Assembly (NCBI GenBank): GCA_041740995.1
Contig: JBGSKY010000066.1
Location: forward strand, 1 to 63,061
Length of the DNA: 63,061 bases
DNA from: JBGSKY01 sp041740995
GTDB lineage: Bacteria; Planctomycetota; Planctomycetia; Pirellulales; Pirellulaceae
Reading direction: 5' to 3'
Below are positions 17,434 to 25,282 of this stretch, piece after piece. The notes below the pieces were generated by a model that had not been told where the DNA came from, did no database searches, and was given only the letters and a program-made list of their open reading frames with translations. The number at the start of each line of letters is the position of its first letter. Position 1 is the first letter of the stretch. A program made the translations under genes and the position numbers.

Positions 17434-19445
17434 TTGCGACGCGACACCTGCTCAATTAATTCGTCTAAGTCCAGCAGCCCATCGTTGTTTAAATCGGCTC
17501 GATCAAACATGAAAAGCAAAAACTCGCGGGGCACTTCGTCTTTAGAAATCCGCTTGTCATTGTTCTTGTCCAGTCGAGCAAGCCGTTCCAGGGCAGTCGC
17601 TGTCCATCGCTCGCGCTGTTGTTCTTCAATCGCTTCAACATCGAGAGCTATATTCGTTTGACGCTTCTGAGCAGTTGGAAGCTCGACCGTTCGTGGCCTC
17701 GCGATCGTCAAAAAAACGATCGCCATTTCCTCCCAGGTCTGGTCGCCCCATGTCACAAATTCGGACGGATCTGGATTGTGTGGATTGCTGGGCGAGTTAT
17801 CAAAGTGAGCGGTGAAATGAATCTTATCGACCGATTTCAAGTCCACCGAATTTTTATAGATGTAATTATGTTGCCAGTTGAAATCGTAGTGTGGAACGCG
17901 CAATAAATTTTCCTGCCGATCACCTTGCGAAAGATCTAGTTCGAACGCTTTACCTCGCAGGTGCATGTGCGGAGCCACCGCTAACAAGCGGCCATCCTTT
18001 GGAAAATATCGCAATCGCCCGCTAACGGCGTGATCTGCTTTCTGCGGTGGAATCTCAAAGTCCTGCTCCAACGCAGCATAAGATTCAACCAAATGCGTAA
18101 CCTCTGATTCGTTCATAAAACGCAGTGCTACCGCACTTTTATCCGTTTGAGCAATTCCGTTGGGCGTGTAATGCATTTGAAATACGAAATGCGAACCAGC
18201 CTTTACCAATTGCGCATGACCATCGGGTAACGAGTAATTCTTTTGACCAGGAACGTAAGCCGTCAGCAATGTTGAATCGCGGATATTGTTTTCGTCTGGC
18301 GGTCGAATGAAGACGATCGCATGATGCAAGACCGCTCGATTACCTGGAATGACACTCGCAGCAGCAACCCATCGATCGGTTTCGAATTTTGGATCAACGA
18401 CGAAGTATTGATAGTCGATCGTTCCCTCGACAGGAACATTGAACCCATCCTCATTCATGCTCAGCTTCAGATCGAAGCGATCTTCATCTTTCAACGGATT
18501 GTTTGCGACTTGAATGTCCGGCACTGCATCTGATAGATCGCCAAAGGGCATCCCCCCAGCCACCCAAGCCCGCAACATCGATTTGGCTTGCTTTGGCATC
18601 GACCGTGCATTGGCGAATTCAACATTATCCTCAGCGTGCCATGGCGGCATTCGATGCTGGTCGATCACTTCGATCAACATTTCACCCCAGCCAACTACTT
18701 CGTCGTAGTCGGTCAATGCAAAAGGCGCGATTTCTCCAGTTTGATGGCACTCCAAACAATTCTCTCGCAGGATTGGCTGGATGTCGCGACAATAAGTAAA
18801 TTCGGAAAGTTCAGCAGCATTCTCGCTGAAGGTAATTCGACAGCCGACAGATTGCGTTCGTGCCGCAAATCGCATCTCGCCTTTAAGCAACCCTTCAAGC
18901 GCATCGTGCAGATCGGAACTCGTCGGCTTGTCGCGCGAGATGCCGGGCGCGTATTGATCATCAATGCGGCCCTGATACTTGACTTGCAGCTTGCGATTTA
19001 ACACGACGACTTCTGGGTTTCGCTGCACGTCCAGCCCGAGTGCCAATCGTTGTTTCAAATCTTTAACAAACGGAAACCGCAATCCAGTCGCTTTTGCAAA
19101 TTGGGCGATCTCGTCAAGCGAGTCGTGCTGGTTTGAATCGACGGCAACAAATCGAATCGGCGATGATGCAAACTGTTGACTAAGATCGTTCAAACGTTTC
19201 GCATACAACCGCGAGAGTGGACAATCGACGCCCAGGAAGCTAACGACGACCAATTCATGCTCAGCATTTTCAAACAGCTCGACGATTTGCATTTCAGTAG
19301 ATTGCAATTCAAATTCCAGGCTTGACTCTTTCGCGAGAAGAAAACCTGATGGCTGGCCAATCGCAAACCAGCAAAAAAGCAAACAACTAATCGCAGACAA
19401 CAACTTGCGGTTCATCATGTGGTCAAGTTTTCGTTCAGTATTCAT
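17430..19445 (-). CDS. Secreted redoxin-like / haem c / copper monooxygenase-like / EF-hand protein
   Basis: A 671-residue exported protein with four recognisable parts. After a signal peptide (about 10-39) comes a thioredoxin-fold redoxin domain (about 45-190) whose CxxC is reduced to one cysteine (GVDCPLS). Next is a c-type haem site C230-L-E-C-H234 with MPPWH downstream. Residues about 330-590 resemble copper type II ascorbate-dependent monooxygenases: HHAIVF (H374, H375), QMHYTP (H425) and PHMHLRG (H493, H495) as candidate copper ligands. Two EF-hand-like calcium loops end the chain (DKNNDKRISKDE near 626 and DLNNDGLLDLDE near 651). It should act outside the cytoplasmic membrane in redox chemistry and needs haem attachment, which CcsBA could supply. 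The substrate is unknown. It is coupled by a 4-bp overlap to the MMPL gene. Confidence 0.88.
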   Translation of the reverse strand: MNTERKLDHMMNRKLLSAISCLLFCWFAIGQPSGFLLAKESSLEFELQSTEMQIVELFENAEHELVVVSFLGVDCPLSRLYAKRLNDLSQQFASSPIRFVAVDSNQHDSLDEIAQFAKATGLRFPFVKDLKQRLALGLDVQRNPEVVVLNRKLQVKYQGRIDDQYAPGISRDKPTSSDLHDALEGLLKGEMRFAARTQSVGCRITFSENAAELSEFTYCRDIQPILRENCLECHQTGEIAPFALTDYDEVVGWGEMLIEVIDQHRMPPWHAEDNVEFANARSMPKQAKSMLRAWVAGGMPFGDLSDAVPDIQVANNPLKDEDRFDLKLSMNEDGFNVPVEGTIDYQYFVVDPKFETDRWVAAASVIPGNRAVLHHAIVFIRPPDENNIRDSTLLTAYVPGQKNYSLPDGHAQLVKAGSHFVFQMHYTPNGIAQTDKSAVALRFMNESEVTHLVESYAALEQDFEIPPQKADHAVSGRLRYFPKDGRLLAVAPHMHLRGKAFELDLSQGDRQENLLRVPHYDFNWQHNYIYKNSVDLKSVDKIHFTAHFDNSPSNPHNPDPSEFVTWGDQTWEEMAIVFLTIARPRTVELPTAQKRQTNIALDVEAIEEQQRERWTATALERLARLDKNNDKRISKDEVPREFLLFMFDRADLNNDGLLDLDELIEQVSRRN

Positions 19446-19572
19446 CGATCGCAGGAATTAAAAGTTTCGGCCAAGCAGTAATCGGCCAAGTAGTAAACCT
19501 TTAGCTAGGTCGATTATAGCCGTTTAAACGCTTGGGCAACGCTGCAAATACCGCAAGCATTAGAAAATTGGC

Positions 19573-19670
19573 GTAGCGAAACTCGCCAAGAGTTTTGATT
19601 TCCACTGGCGTAGCCGAACTTGCCAAAGTTCGGTTGCCTAGCGCCTCCGAAGCCTGGCGACTTCGGCTAC
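19573..19670. repeat. Cluster of three GTAGC hairpin repeats (two direct, one inverted)
   Basis: The unit is GTAGC followed by about 7 bases, a GCCA loop and the complement of those bases. Copies: 19573-19597 (arms CGAAACTC/GAGTTTTG), 19610-19633 (CCGAACTT/AAGTTCGG) and, inverted, 19647-19670 (arms CCGAAG/CTTCGG). Arms differ between copies but pairing is kept, which indicates selection on the hairpin. The third copy overlaps the end of ruvA and provides its TAG stop. Alternating orientation recalls REP/BIME elements. Confidence 0.8.
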
Positions 19671-20299
19671 GAGGTTCCACTTTGGCGTTGGTAGATCGCC
19701 TGGATAAGCGCTTCGGTATCCTTAAACTTTTTCCCGCCTGCGATCGCTTGTTCAATCAATTGGCGAGCGTCGGCTTCGTTATGCCCCAGAACGACTAAGG
19801 CCTCGAAGGTTTCCTCGATGACGCCCGGTTGCTGAGCTTTCACTTCCGGCATTTCGCGCTGGATCAGCAAAGCGAACTTCGGCATCTTGCGTCGCAGTTT
19901 AGCTATGACACGTTCAGCCGTCGCCGGTCCAATGCCTGGCAAAGCCGACAGACCTTTGGCATCTTGTTGTTCGATCATGACTGCCGTATCGGCGACTGGC
20001 CGAACCATCGCCCGTAGCGCTTTTTTGACGCCGACCCCATCGACCGAACAGAACAGATCAAAAAACTCTCGTTCAACGACTGATTCAAATCCGACCAACC
20101 GCGGTGTCAGCCGACCACCTTGCGCCGCGTTGCCTTCGATGTACTCAATGGTGTGCAACGAGATTTTTTTCTTTAACTCTGCTTGCAGATGTCGTCGCGT
20201 AAACTCCGCGATCATCACTTCATACTGAAACGGTGACGCTTCAATGGTCGCGGTTTCGTCAGCCAGTTCCGCCAGCACACCGCTAATTTTTGTGATCAA
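19667..20299 (-). CDS. ruvA: Holliday junction branch-migration protein RuvA
   Basis: A 210-residue RuvA. The N-terminal OB fold (about 1-65, starting MITKISGVLAELADE) is followed by the two helix-hairpin-helix segments (FDLFCSVDGVGVKKALRAM and GLSALPGIGPATAERVIAKL) that hold Holliday-junction DNA. A C-terminal domain III (EETFEALVVLGHNEADARQLIEQA) would contact RuvB. RuvB is not in this window. It shares the minus strand with ruvC and cysS, but a plus-strand block of about 4.6 kb lies between ruvC and ruvA. The stop codon TAG at 19667-19669 lies within a GTAGC palindromic repeat, so the last residues may have been altered when the repeat arrived. Confidence 0.95.
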   Translation of the reverse strand: MITKISGVLAELADETATIEASPFQYEVMIAEFTRRHLQAELKKKISLHTIEYIEGNAAQGGRLTPRLVGFESVVEREFFDLFCSVDGVGVKKALRAMVRPVADTAVMIEQQDAKGLSALPGIGPATAERVIAKLRRKMPKFALLIQREMPEVKAQQPGVIEETFEALVVLGHNEADARQLIEQAIAGGKKFKDTEALIQAIYQRQSGTS

Positions 20300-20429
20300 A
20301 GTATTTCAGTTCCGTTGAAGTGCTCACGTCATTAGAAAATTTGAGAGGCGTGAGTATACGGTTTCGTGACGGACGACTGAAGGCGAAAGCACGAACGCCA
20401 AGAGTACTTCAAACAGATTAGATTTTGGG

Positions 20430-20496
20430 GTAGCCAAACTCGCCAGAGATCGCAATTTCCCACGAAAAGTCTCCGAAGTCTGGGGACTCCGGCTAG
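20430..20496. repeat. Pair of GTAGC hairpin repeats in inverted orientation
   Basis: Copy 20430-20452 (GTAGC, arms around GCCAGAG) is on the plus strand and copy 20473-20496 (CCGAAGTC/GACTCCGG, TGGG loop) is inverted. They belong to the same family as the units at 19573-19670 and 40580-40604. The pair lies 131 bp beyond the ruvA start and 60 bp before the first accessory frame, marking the ruvA-side edge of the accessory block. Confidence 0.75.
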
Positions 20497-20555
20497 GAGT
20501 TGTTAGCCCTGCCGCAAACCGTTAATGCAGTCGATTACCGCATTGATAAATTTTA

Positions 20556-21131
20556 ATGAAATCTCAAATCGCCGTGTTGACTTTCCGATTTGCAACTTTT
20601 ATCTTCAAAAGCATTCCTTCCAAGGAAAGTTTCGTTCGGTTCACTTTCAACTTATGGGTGTTGCTATGCGAGTCTTTGGTCTTTGGTCTTTGGTCTTTAA
20701 TGACTTTCGCTGATTGCTTCTCTAGCAGCGATTCTTTTGTGAAGCTCTCAGTAGACGAGAAGCAGCAGTTGCGCGGAGCTTATTATGGGACGTGGTGTTA
20801 TTCTTTTTCTACGCCCGATCAACCACCATGCCTATGTAATTTCAGCACGCCGAATCTCGGAAATTTTTGCGCTTATGGATGTTCCGAGGCAGTTAACGTT
20901 GATGCGATTGCGTGGCGCTGTTCGAATTATGACGTGCCTAATAAGTCTTGCGCCAGTTCGTGGTATGGAGACTGTCTGGGAGGTACATCTTGGTGCGGCA
21001 TAATGGTTCGGGGAAGATGTGTCCTAGTCGAAAACATGGGATACGGTTTCAAGCCTGATGGTCCAAATGATCCACCTCAGCCAAATCCGCCCATATATTG
21101 TGGTCAAATACCCGGTTGCGCTAACTTGTAG
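20556..21131 (+). CDS. Cysteine-rich secreted protein (12 Cys), unknown function; possible phase-variable start
   Basis: The frame encodes up to 191 residues. The mature part (from about residue 60) carries twelve cysteines in roughly 110 residues, many beside aromatics and glycine (TWC, CLCN, AYGC, WYGDC, TSWC), and ends with a Pro-rich NPP segment. An even number of Cys in an exported protein suggests six disulfides. Hydrophobic sequence around residues 36-53 (LLCESLVFGLWSLMTFA) could be a signal peptide, with a GTG at 20658 or ATG at 20700 as possible starts. An overlapping frame from ATG 20654 or 20666 has a better-looking start but hits a stop at 20711. The two frames meet in a GTCTTTG repeat, and loss of one unit would join them. 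I know no homologous family. It is the first gene of the four-gene accessory block. Confidence 0.6.
   Translation: MKSQIAVLTFRFATFIFKSIPSKESFVRFTFNLWVLLCESLVFGLWSLMTFADCFSSSDSFVKLSVDEKQQLRGAYYGTWCYSFSTPDQPPCLCNFSTPNLGNFCAYGCSEAVNVDAIAWRCSNYDVPNKSCASSWYGDCLGGTSWCGIMVRGRCVLVENMGYGFKPDGPNDPPQPNPPIYCGQIPGCANL
20672..20699 (+). repeat. Heptanucleotide tandem repeat GTCTTTG (nearly four units)
   Basis: Three perfect GTCTTTG units at 20672-20692 are followed by GTCTTTA to 20699. Seven is not a multiple of three, so unit gain or loss changes frame. Deleting one unit places ATG 20654/20666 in frame with the cysteine-rich protein. It lies exactly in the predicted signal-peptide region. Confidence 0.85.
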
Positions 21132-21227
21132 CGAGTTACCTTGAGCGATTGAACAATCGCGTTTCTTCGTTGTGCGGCGCAACATTCACACTTGATTGAA
21201 CACTGTCACCAAATCGCGGAGCTTTCT

Positions 21228-22382
21228 ATGTTTGCTTTTGACTTATTTGCTCGCATGACAGGATTGGCTTTTTTGATTCTGCTCTTTAACGCATGTCAAA
21301 CCGCCCATGCGCAGAAAACGGGCAAGATTAAACCACCGAGCGATCCGGTAGCACTGGCGCTCATGCAGGAATATTTGAATTCATTTGGTGATGACGTGTA
21401 TCACTGCAAATGGGAGTACGATGAAGAACGAGAGCGCGGAGAAGGGAGAAAGAAATTACATGTCGAAGGGGAGTGGAGTTTCTCGGCAAAATTGGGGTCA
21501 AGCTACATCCTTCGTCACGATGGTATTGAACACATCATTCGTGAAGTCGAAGGAAGTGGCGGTAGAGTTCTGTCGTTCTGGCCGGAAGCGACGAAGGACG
21601 GCCAGAAGTTCAGAATGAATTTGGGAAGTAGTTATGGTAACGCTTTCGTGAGCGCTATCGGGGGGGGGGTTCACGGGATGTGTTACCCTTGCGATCTAAG
21701 AACGAGAATTCTTGAAGATAAATGGGGCAACCCATCCGTCTTTGGATTGGAATCATTGTCGGACAGTCAGGCCGTCATATCTCTTGACTTTTCTACAAAA
21801 GAGTTCCTTGGACTGTTGACTGTGAAGACTGACGATGGCGTTCAAGCAGTAAACAAGACATGGAAAGTTACGAATGCTGATGCGTCGATGTACAAGATGC
21901 ACCACGGCGCGGAGTCTGAAACGGTTTACAAGAATGTGAGGGTCAACAAAGCGTGGCTTCCCGCAGAGGTTACTTATGTTGGCCGTCAAGAAGAAGGCTT
22001 GCTGGGCAATAAGCCGATTTTTGAAACTCATCGATGGAAATTGGTGGGAGAATATCTCGTCAACAATGACGTCTCAAGATACAAAAAAATCGTTCCGCCC
22101 GACGGAACGTTGTTTTACGATGAATTGACATATACAAGCCAGCGAATAGGTGGCGGCGTTGGCACATGGAATACGTCCGGCAAGAGTCGTAAGACTCAAG
22201 AAAATGCCTTGGTTAAAGAGTTGCAAAAATTGCCTGATACCCCTGCTACTTCCACGTCAATCCGATATCCGACTGGCCGTTTGAACCTTTATCTGGCTGG
22301 TGGAATTACGTTGCTAGTCATCGGATCTGTCTTCATTGCGATCTGGACAAAAGGTTTGGGATTTCGGAAGAGAGATCGATAA
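21228..22382 (+). CDS. Exported protein with C-terminal membrane anchor, unknown function
   Basis: A 384-residue protein starting at ATG 21228, preceded at 6-nt spacing by GGAG (21218-21221), a clear ribosome-binding site; a longer frame from 21192 is less likely. A signal peptide (LAFLILLFNACQTAHAQ) is followed by an extracytoplasmic region of about 310 residues, rich in beta strands and charged residues, with a CYPCD pair in the middle. The C-terminal segment LAGGITLLVIGSVFIAIW ends in a basic tail (GLGFRKRDR), giving a type I topology with a short cytoplasmic end. No family recognised. A run of ten G (21660-21669) in the coding region makes it a slippage-prone gene. It is the second gene of the accessory block and starts 97 bp after the Cys-rich gene. 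Confidence 0.75.
   Translation: MFAFDLFARMTGLAFLILLFNACQTAHAQKTGKIKPPSDPVALALMQEYLNSFGDDVYHCKWEYDEERERGEGRKKLHVEGEWSFSAKLGSSYILRHDGIEHIIREVEGSGGRVLSFWPEATKDGQKFRMNLGSSYGNAFVSAIGGGVHGMCYPCDLRTRILEDKWGNPSVFGLESLSDSQAVISLDFSTKEFLGLLTVKTDDGVQAVNKTWKVTNADASMYKMHHGAESETVYKNVRVNKAWLPAEVTYVGRQEEGLLGNKPIFETHRWKLVGEYLVNNDVSRYKKIVPPDGTLFYDELTYTSQRIGGGVGTWNTSGKSRKTQENALVKELQKLPDTPATSTSIRYPTGRLNLYLAGGITLLVIGSVFIAIWTKGLGFRKRDR
21660..21669 (+). repeat. Homopolymeric G10 tract inside a coding region
   Basis: Ten consecutive G (codons Ile-Gly-Gly-Gly-Val) lie in the second accessory gene. Glycine can be encoded by mixed codons, so use of only GGG here is unusual. A one-base change in length would truncate the protein about 145 residues after its start. 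Confidence 0.9.
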
Positions 22383-22466
22383 TAAGTTCTCGATGGTTGT
22401 CAATCTAATTTCTAAAAAATGCCTGTGCAAAGATGTTTCACGACGGAATTGAAGGTGGCTTATTCC

Positions 22467-24158
22467 ATGTCAAAAGTATCACTTGTATTCTTATTTCTGA
22501 TCGCGTGTTCGTCGATTAGAGTAGTTTCTGGATCGGACACTTCCGACCCTATGCTCAACGCATCTTGTGGGGCGCATGCGGCCTACTATTATCTCACGGC
22601 CACGGGCAGAACCGCCGATCCGCATCGTCTACTCGCGATGGCACAATTCAGTAACGCAAGCCAGAGTATTGAAGAGATTACTGATGGCCTTCAGAAATGT
22701 GGCGTCGAGGTAGTTCCGTATAAAACTTCAGCCTCGACATTGTCCAATTTGAACGGCTTTGCGATTTTGTATCTGACGAAAAACAAAAATGAAATGGGGC
22801 ATTACGCGCTATGCCATTTCGACAATCATCAAGTCCGTATTTTTGAACAGAATGCGCCTAACAAAAGTTTTGACCCCGCCGAATGGGAGAAGGCTGGCCT
22901 GACCACGGTCGTCTTTCTCGAACAGCCAAGAGACCGATGGATGGCTTTGGCGACCGTTGCAGTCGCGGCAATTCTTAGCTTCTGCCTGCTGTTTAAAGTA
23001 GTGCCTTACTTTTTGCGGCGCAGTCAAATGGCTTATTCACTGATTGGAATATCCATCTTTTGTTATGGATGCACAGACCGGAAGGAGTTCGTTTCTATCG
23101 ATTCTGACATCAAACCGAAAACACCCGAATCGCCAATAAAATCACTTTCATCAGAATCGGAAGGTTTTATCAACGCTGACAAAGTTGTCGAGCAAGTCGG
23201 CGATGTTGTAGTAACCTACACTGATGCCGGGCAAGCGAAAGCGGAAGTAACATTCCGAAATGTATCGGGCATGACGTTAGAACGCAGTAATTTCGAACCC
23301 AATGCGGCTTGTTGTTCTCCTGCACTATTGTCTGGCGTAGAACCAGAGCAAATTTCTGATCAGGGGCTGTTCAAGGCGAATTTTGATATCCGAGCCATAC
23401 TGCCTGGCGAGAACAAGTTGCCGATTACTTTAATAATTAAAACAGATCAATTTATGTCGCAATGGGGTAACGATGCGACGGTTGTCGGCAATACAACCAA
23501 GGCGCGGCTTGCTGGGCCAGTCATACTAACTGCACAGAAATCTGTTCAGGGTGACGCGACAAGCGATGTGTCGGGTGAGTTGATCATCACGCTTCCTACC
23601 GTCGCAACTTTTGATGCGAACTTGATTCAATTGGACGACTTGGCAAGGCTCGAGAGTCTCAAAATAAACGTCACCGATATCGTGACCAGGAAAGATCCAT
23701 ATTACACCGCGTATGTAATTCCCTACTCTGGGATATTAAGTCTCGATGAAACGATGACCGGCGTTGACGTTCTGCTCGGTAAATTGTCGTACGGCAATAC
23801 CCAGTGTGATGTTCGGCTGATAGTCAACCATTTCCCAGAATGGACGTTATCCGGTGGAGGAACCCAGGCGAATTGTGTCATCATCAATGATAGGGTTTAT
23901 CCAAAAACAATCACGCTAGAGAACATGCGGAACAAAGACTTTTCGATTCAGTCTGTAGACCTATTTGGTTCATCAATTCTAAAGTTTTTCGTACTGGAGC
24001 ACACAGTTGAATTTGCTGTCCAGGATGTCAATGAACTGGCGGGGGAACCGTACGAATCAACGTTGCTGATCGATGTGCAGCGAGAGGGTGAAGATAAGAC
24101 CGACAGGATCAAAATCCCGATCAAAATCAGCCGCCATCTTGCTCAGAGTGCAAAATGA
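22467..24158 (+). CDS. C39-peptidase-like domain fused to a lipoprotein-type/DUF1573-like domain
   Basis: A 563-residue protein from ATG 22467 (a frame from 22419 adds a poor leader). After a signal peptide (about 1-22) comes a papain-like C39 segment (30-150): candidate nucleophile C34 in NASCGAHAAYYYL and H112 in MGHYALCHF, in the order used by bacteriocin-processing peptidases; the following Asp-Pro position reads IFEQNAP, so the third catalytic residue is not canonical. A membrane segment spans 158-183, then M188 begins a second signal-like stretch ending in SIFCYGC202, which resembles a lipobox. The rest (220-560) is tandem beta-sandwich-like domains recalling DUF1573. It looks like a fusion of a membrane-bound protease-like unit and a surface lipoprotein. 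Its stop overlaps the pseudopilin ATG by ATGA. The protease function is inferred. Confidence 0.72.
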   Translation: MSKVSLVFLFLIACSSIRVVSGSDTSDPMLNASCGAHAAYYYLTATGRTADPHRLLAMAQFSNASQSIEEITDGLQKCGVEVVPYKTSASTLSNLNGFAILYLTKNKNEMGHYALCHFDNHQVRIFEQNAPNKSFDPAEWEKAGLTTVVFLEQPRDRWMALATVAVAAILSFCLLFKVVPYFLRRSQMAYSLIGISIFCYGCTDRKEFVSIDSDIKPKTPESPIKSLSSESEGFINADKVVEQVGDVVVTYTDAGQAKAEVTFRNVSGMTLERSNFEPNAACCSPALLSGVEPEQISDQGLFKANFDIRAILPGENKLPITLIIKTDQFMSQWGNDATVVGNTTKARLAGPVILTAQKSVQGDATSDVSGELIITLPTVATFDANLIQLDDLARLESLKINVTDIVTRKDPYYTAYVIPYSGILSLDETMTGVDVLLGKLSYGNTQCDVRLIVNHFPEWTLSGGGTQANCVIINDRVYPKTITLENMRNKDFSIQSVDLFGSSILKFFVLEHTVEFAVQDVNELAGEPYESTLLIDVQREGEDKTDRIKIPIKISRHLAQSAK

Positions 24159-25165
24159 AAACACCTTGTTTGCGGTTTGCTTTTACGCTTATCGAACTGA
24201 TTGTAAGCTTGTTAATCGTTTCTGTTTTATCAACGATCGTATTGGTGGGATTGAACTCTGCAAGAGAATCCGCTCGCGACATCGCGTGTGTGTCAAATCA
24301 GCGACAGATCGGTGTGGCGATCGCTGGATACGAAACGGCCTTCCGAGTCCTGCCGATTAACGTGGTCGAGGAAGATTCAGGAGGAATGGCAATCCCGAGA
24401 GAACTCCATAGTGCTCACGCGAGGTTACTGCCGTTTGTTGATCAAGCGAATATGTTTGAGCGAATCAAGTTTGGCGAAGCGGTCCATTACTATGATGAAA
24501 AGTCACTTGATGCGCCGCCCGTCTTTCGTTGTCCATCGGAATCCAAATCAACTCGCCGATCTTTCAATTATTGCTACTCGGTCGGGACCAAAAGCCGTGC
24601 CATTAGTATCGTTGAAGCTCATAAATCTGAGATGGAAGGTGCGTTTGGAACTACTTTTCGCCAGATTTCGACTGGCTTGAATGGTTTGTCGAATTTGATT
24701 TATATCAGCGAAAGGAGCGTTGGTAGCAATGCAGGACTGGCCAATAACTGGCTCAATCGGGAACTTGTTAGTTTCGAACAAGGCAATTGGAAACGCGATT
24801 GGTACTCAATCTTCTTCCTCGGCGAACCGCAATCCGGGTTTTTCACGCCAAATCAATGGACACAGATTTGTGCTAGAACGCTTGAGCGAAAACCAAATTG
24901 GGAGACTTCAACTGGTGCGTTGTGGCTTTATGGTCGAGACGCATATTTCAACCAAATCATGACACCGAATTCTCAGATCCCCGATTGTGGGATGAATGTC
25001 TTACTCATCGATGGAACTCGTTCAGCGCGCAGCGAACATCAAGGCCATGTGAATGTTCTCTTTGGCGACGGCAGCGTCCGAAGCATTGATGACGCAATCG
25101 AATTGGCCGTCTGGAGAGACCTGGGTGCGGTGAATAAACGATTGACACCGACAGTGGACCCGTAA
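24155..25165 (+). CDS. DUF1559 pseudopilin-like protein
   Basis: A 336-residue protein with a type IV pilin N-terminal signal: basic residues, then the FTLIELIVSLLIVSVLST N-methylation segment with conserved E+5 and a transmembrane helix that would remain after prepilin peptidase cleavage. The globular region ends in the planctomycete DUF1559 signature H-x9-D-G (SEHQGHVNVLFGDGS). Members occur in large numbers in planctomycetes, probably as surface pseudopilins; precise roles are mostly unknown. It starts by a 4-bp ATGA overlap with the C39/lipoprotein gene, so the two should be made together. It is the last gene of the accessory block, 117 bp before ruvC on the opposite strand. Confidence 0.92.
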   Translation: MKTPCLRFAFTLIELIVSLLIVSVLSTIVLVGLNSARESARDIACVSNQRQIGVAIAGYETAFRVLPINVVEEDSGGMAIPRELHSAHARLLPFVDQANMFERIKFGEAVHYYDEKSLDAPPVFRCPSESKSTRRSFNYCYSVGTKSRAISIVEAHKSEMEGAFGTTFRQISTGLNGLSNLIYISERSVGSNAGLANNWLNRELVSFEQGNWKRDWYSIFFLGEPQSGFFTPNQWTQICARTLERKPNWETSTGALWLYGRDAYFNQIMTPNSQIPDCGMNVLLIDGTRSARSEHQGHVNVLFGDGSVRSIDDAIELAVWRDLGAVNKRLTPTVDP

Positions 25166-25282
25166 TTGCAATGCTACCTTCTAGTTTGAAGCGGTTTTAA
25201 GCTTGATGGAAATTCCGTCCCAACAAATGAGCTCTTCTGGTATTCACTGCCGTTAGGAAAGAAATCACAACTTCTCGAATAC

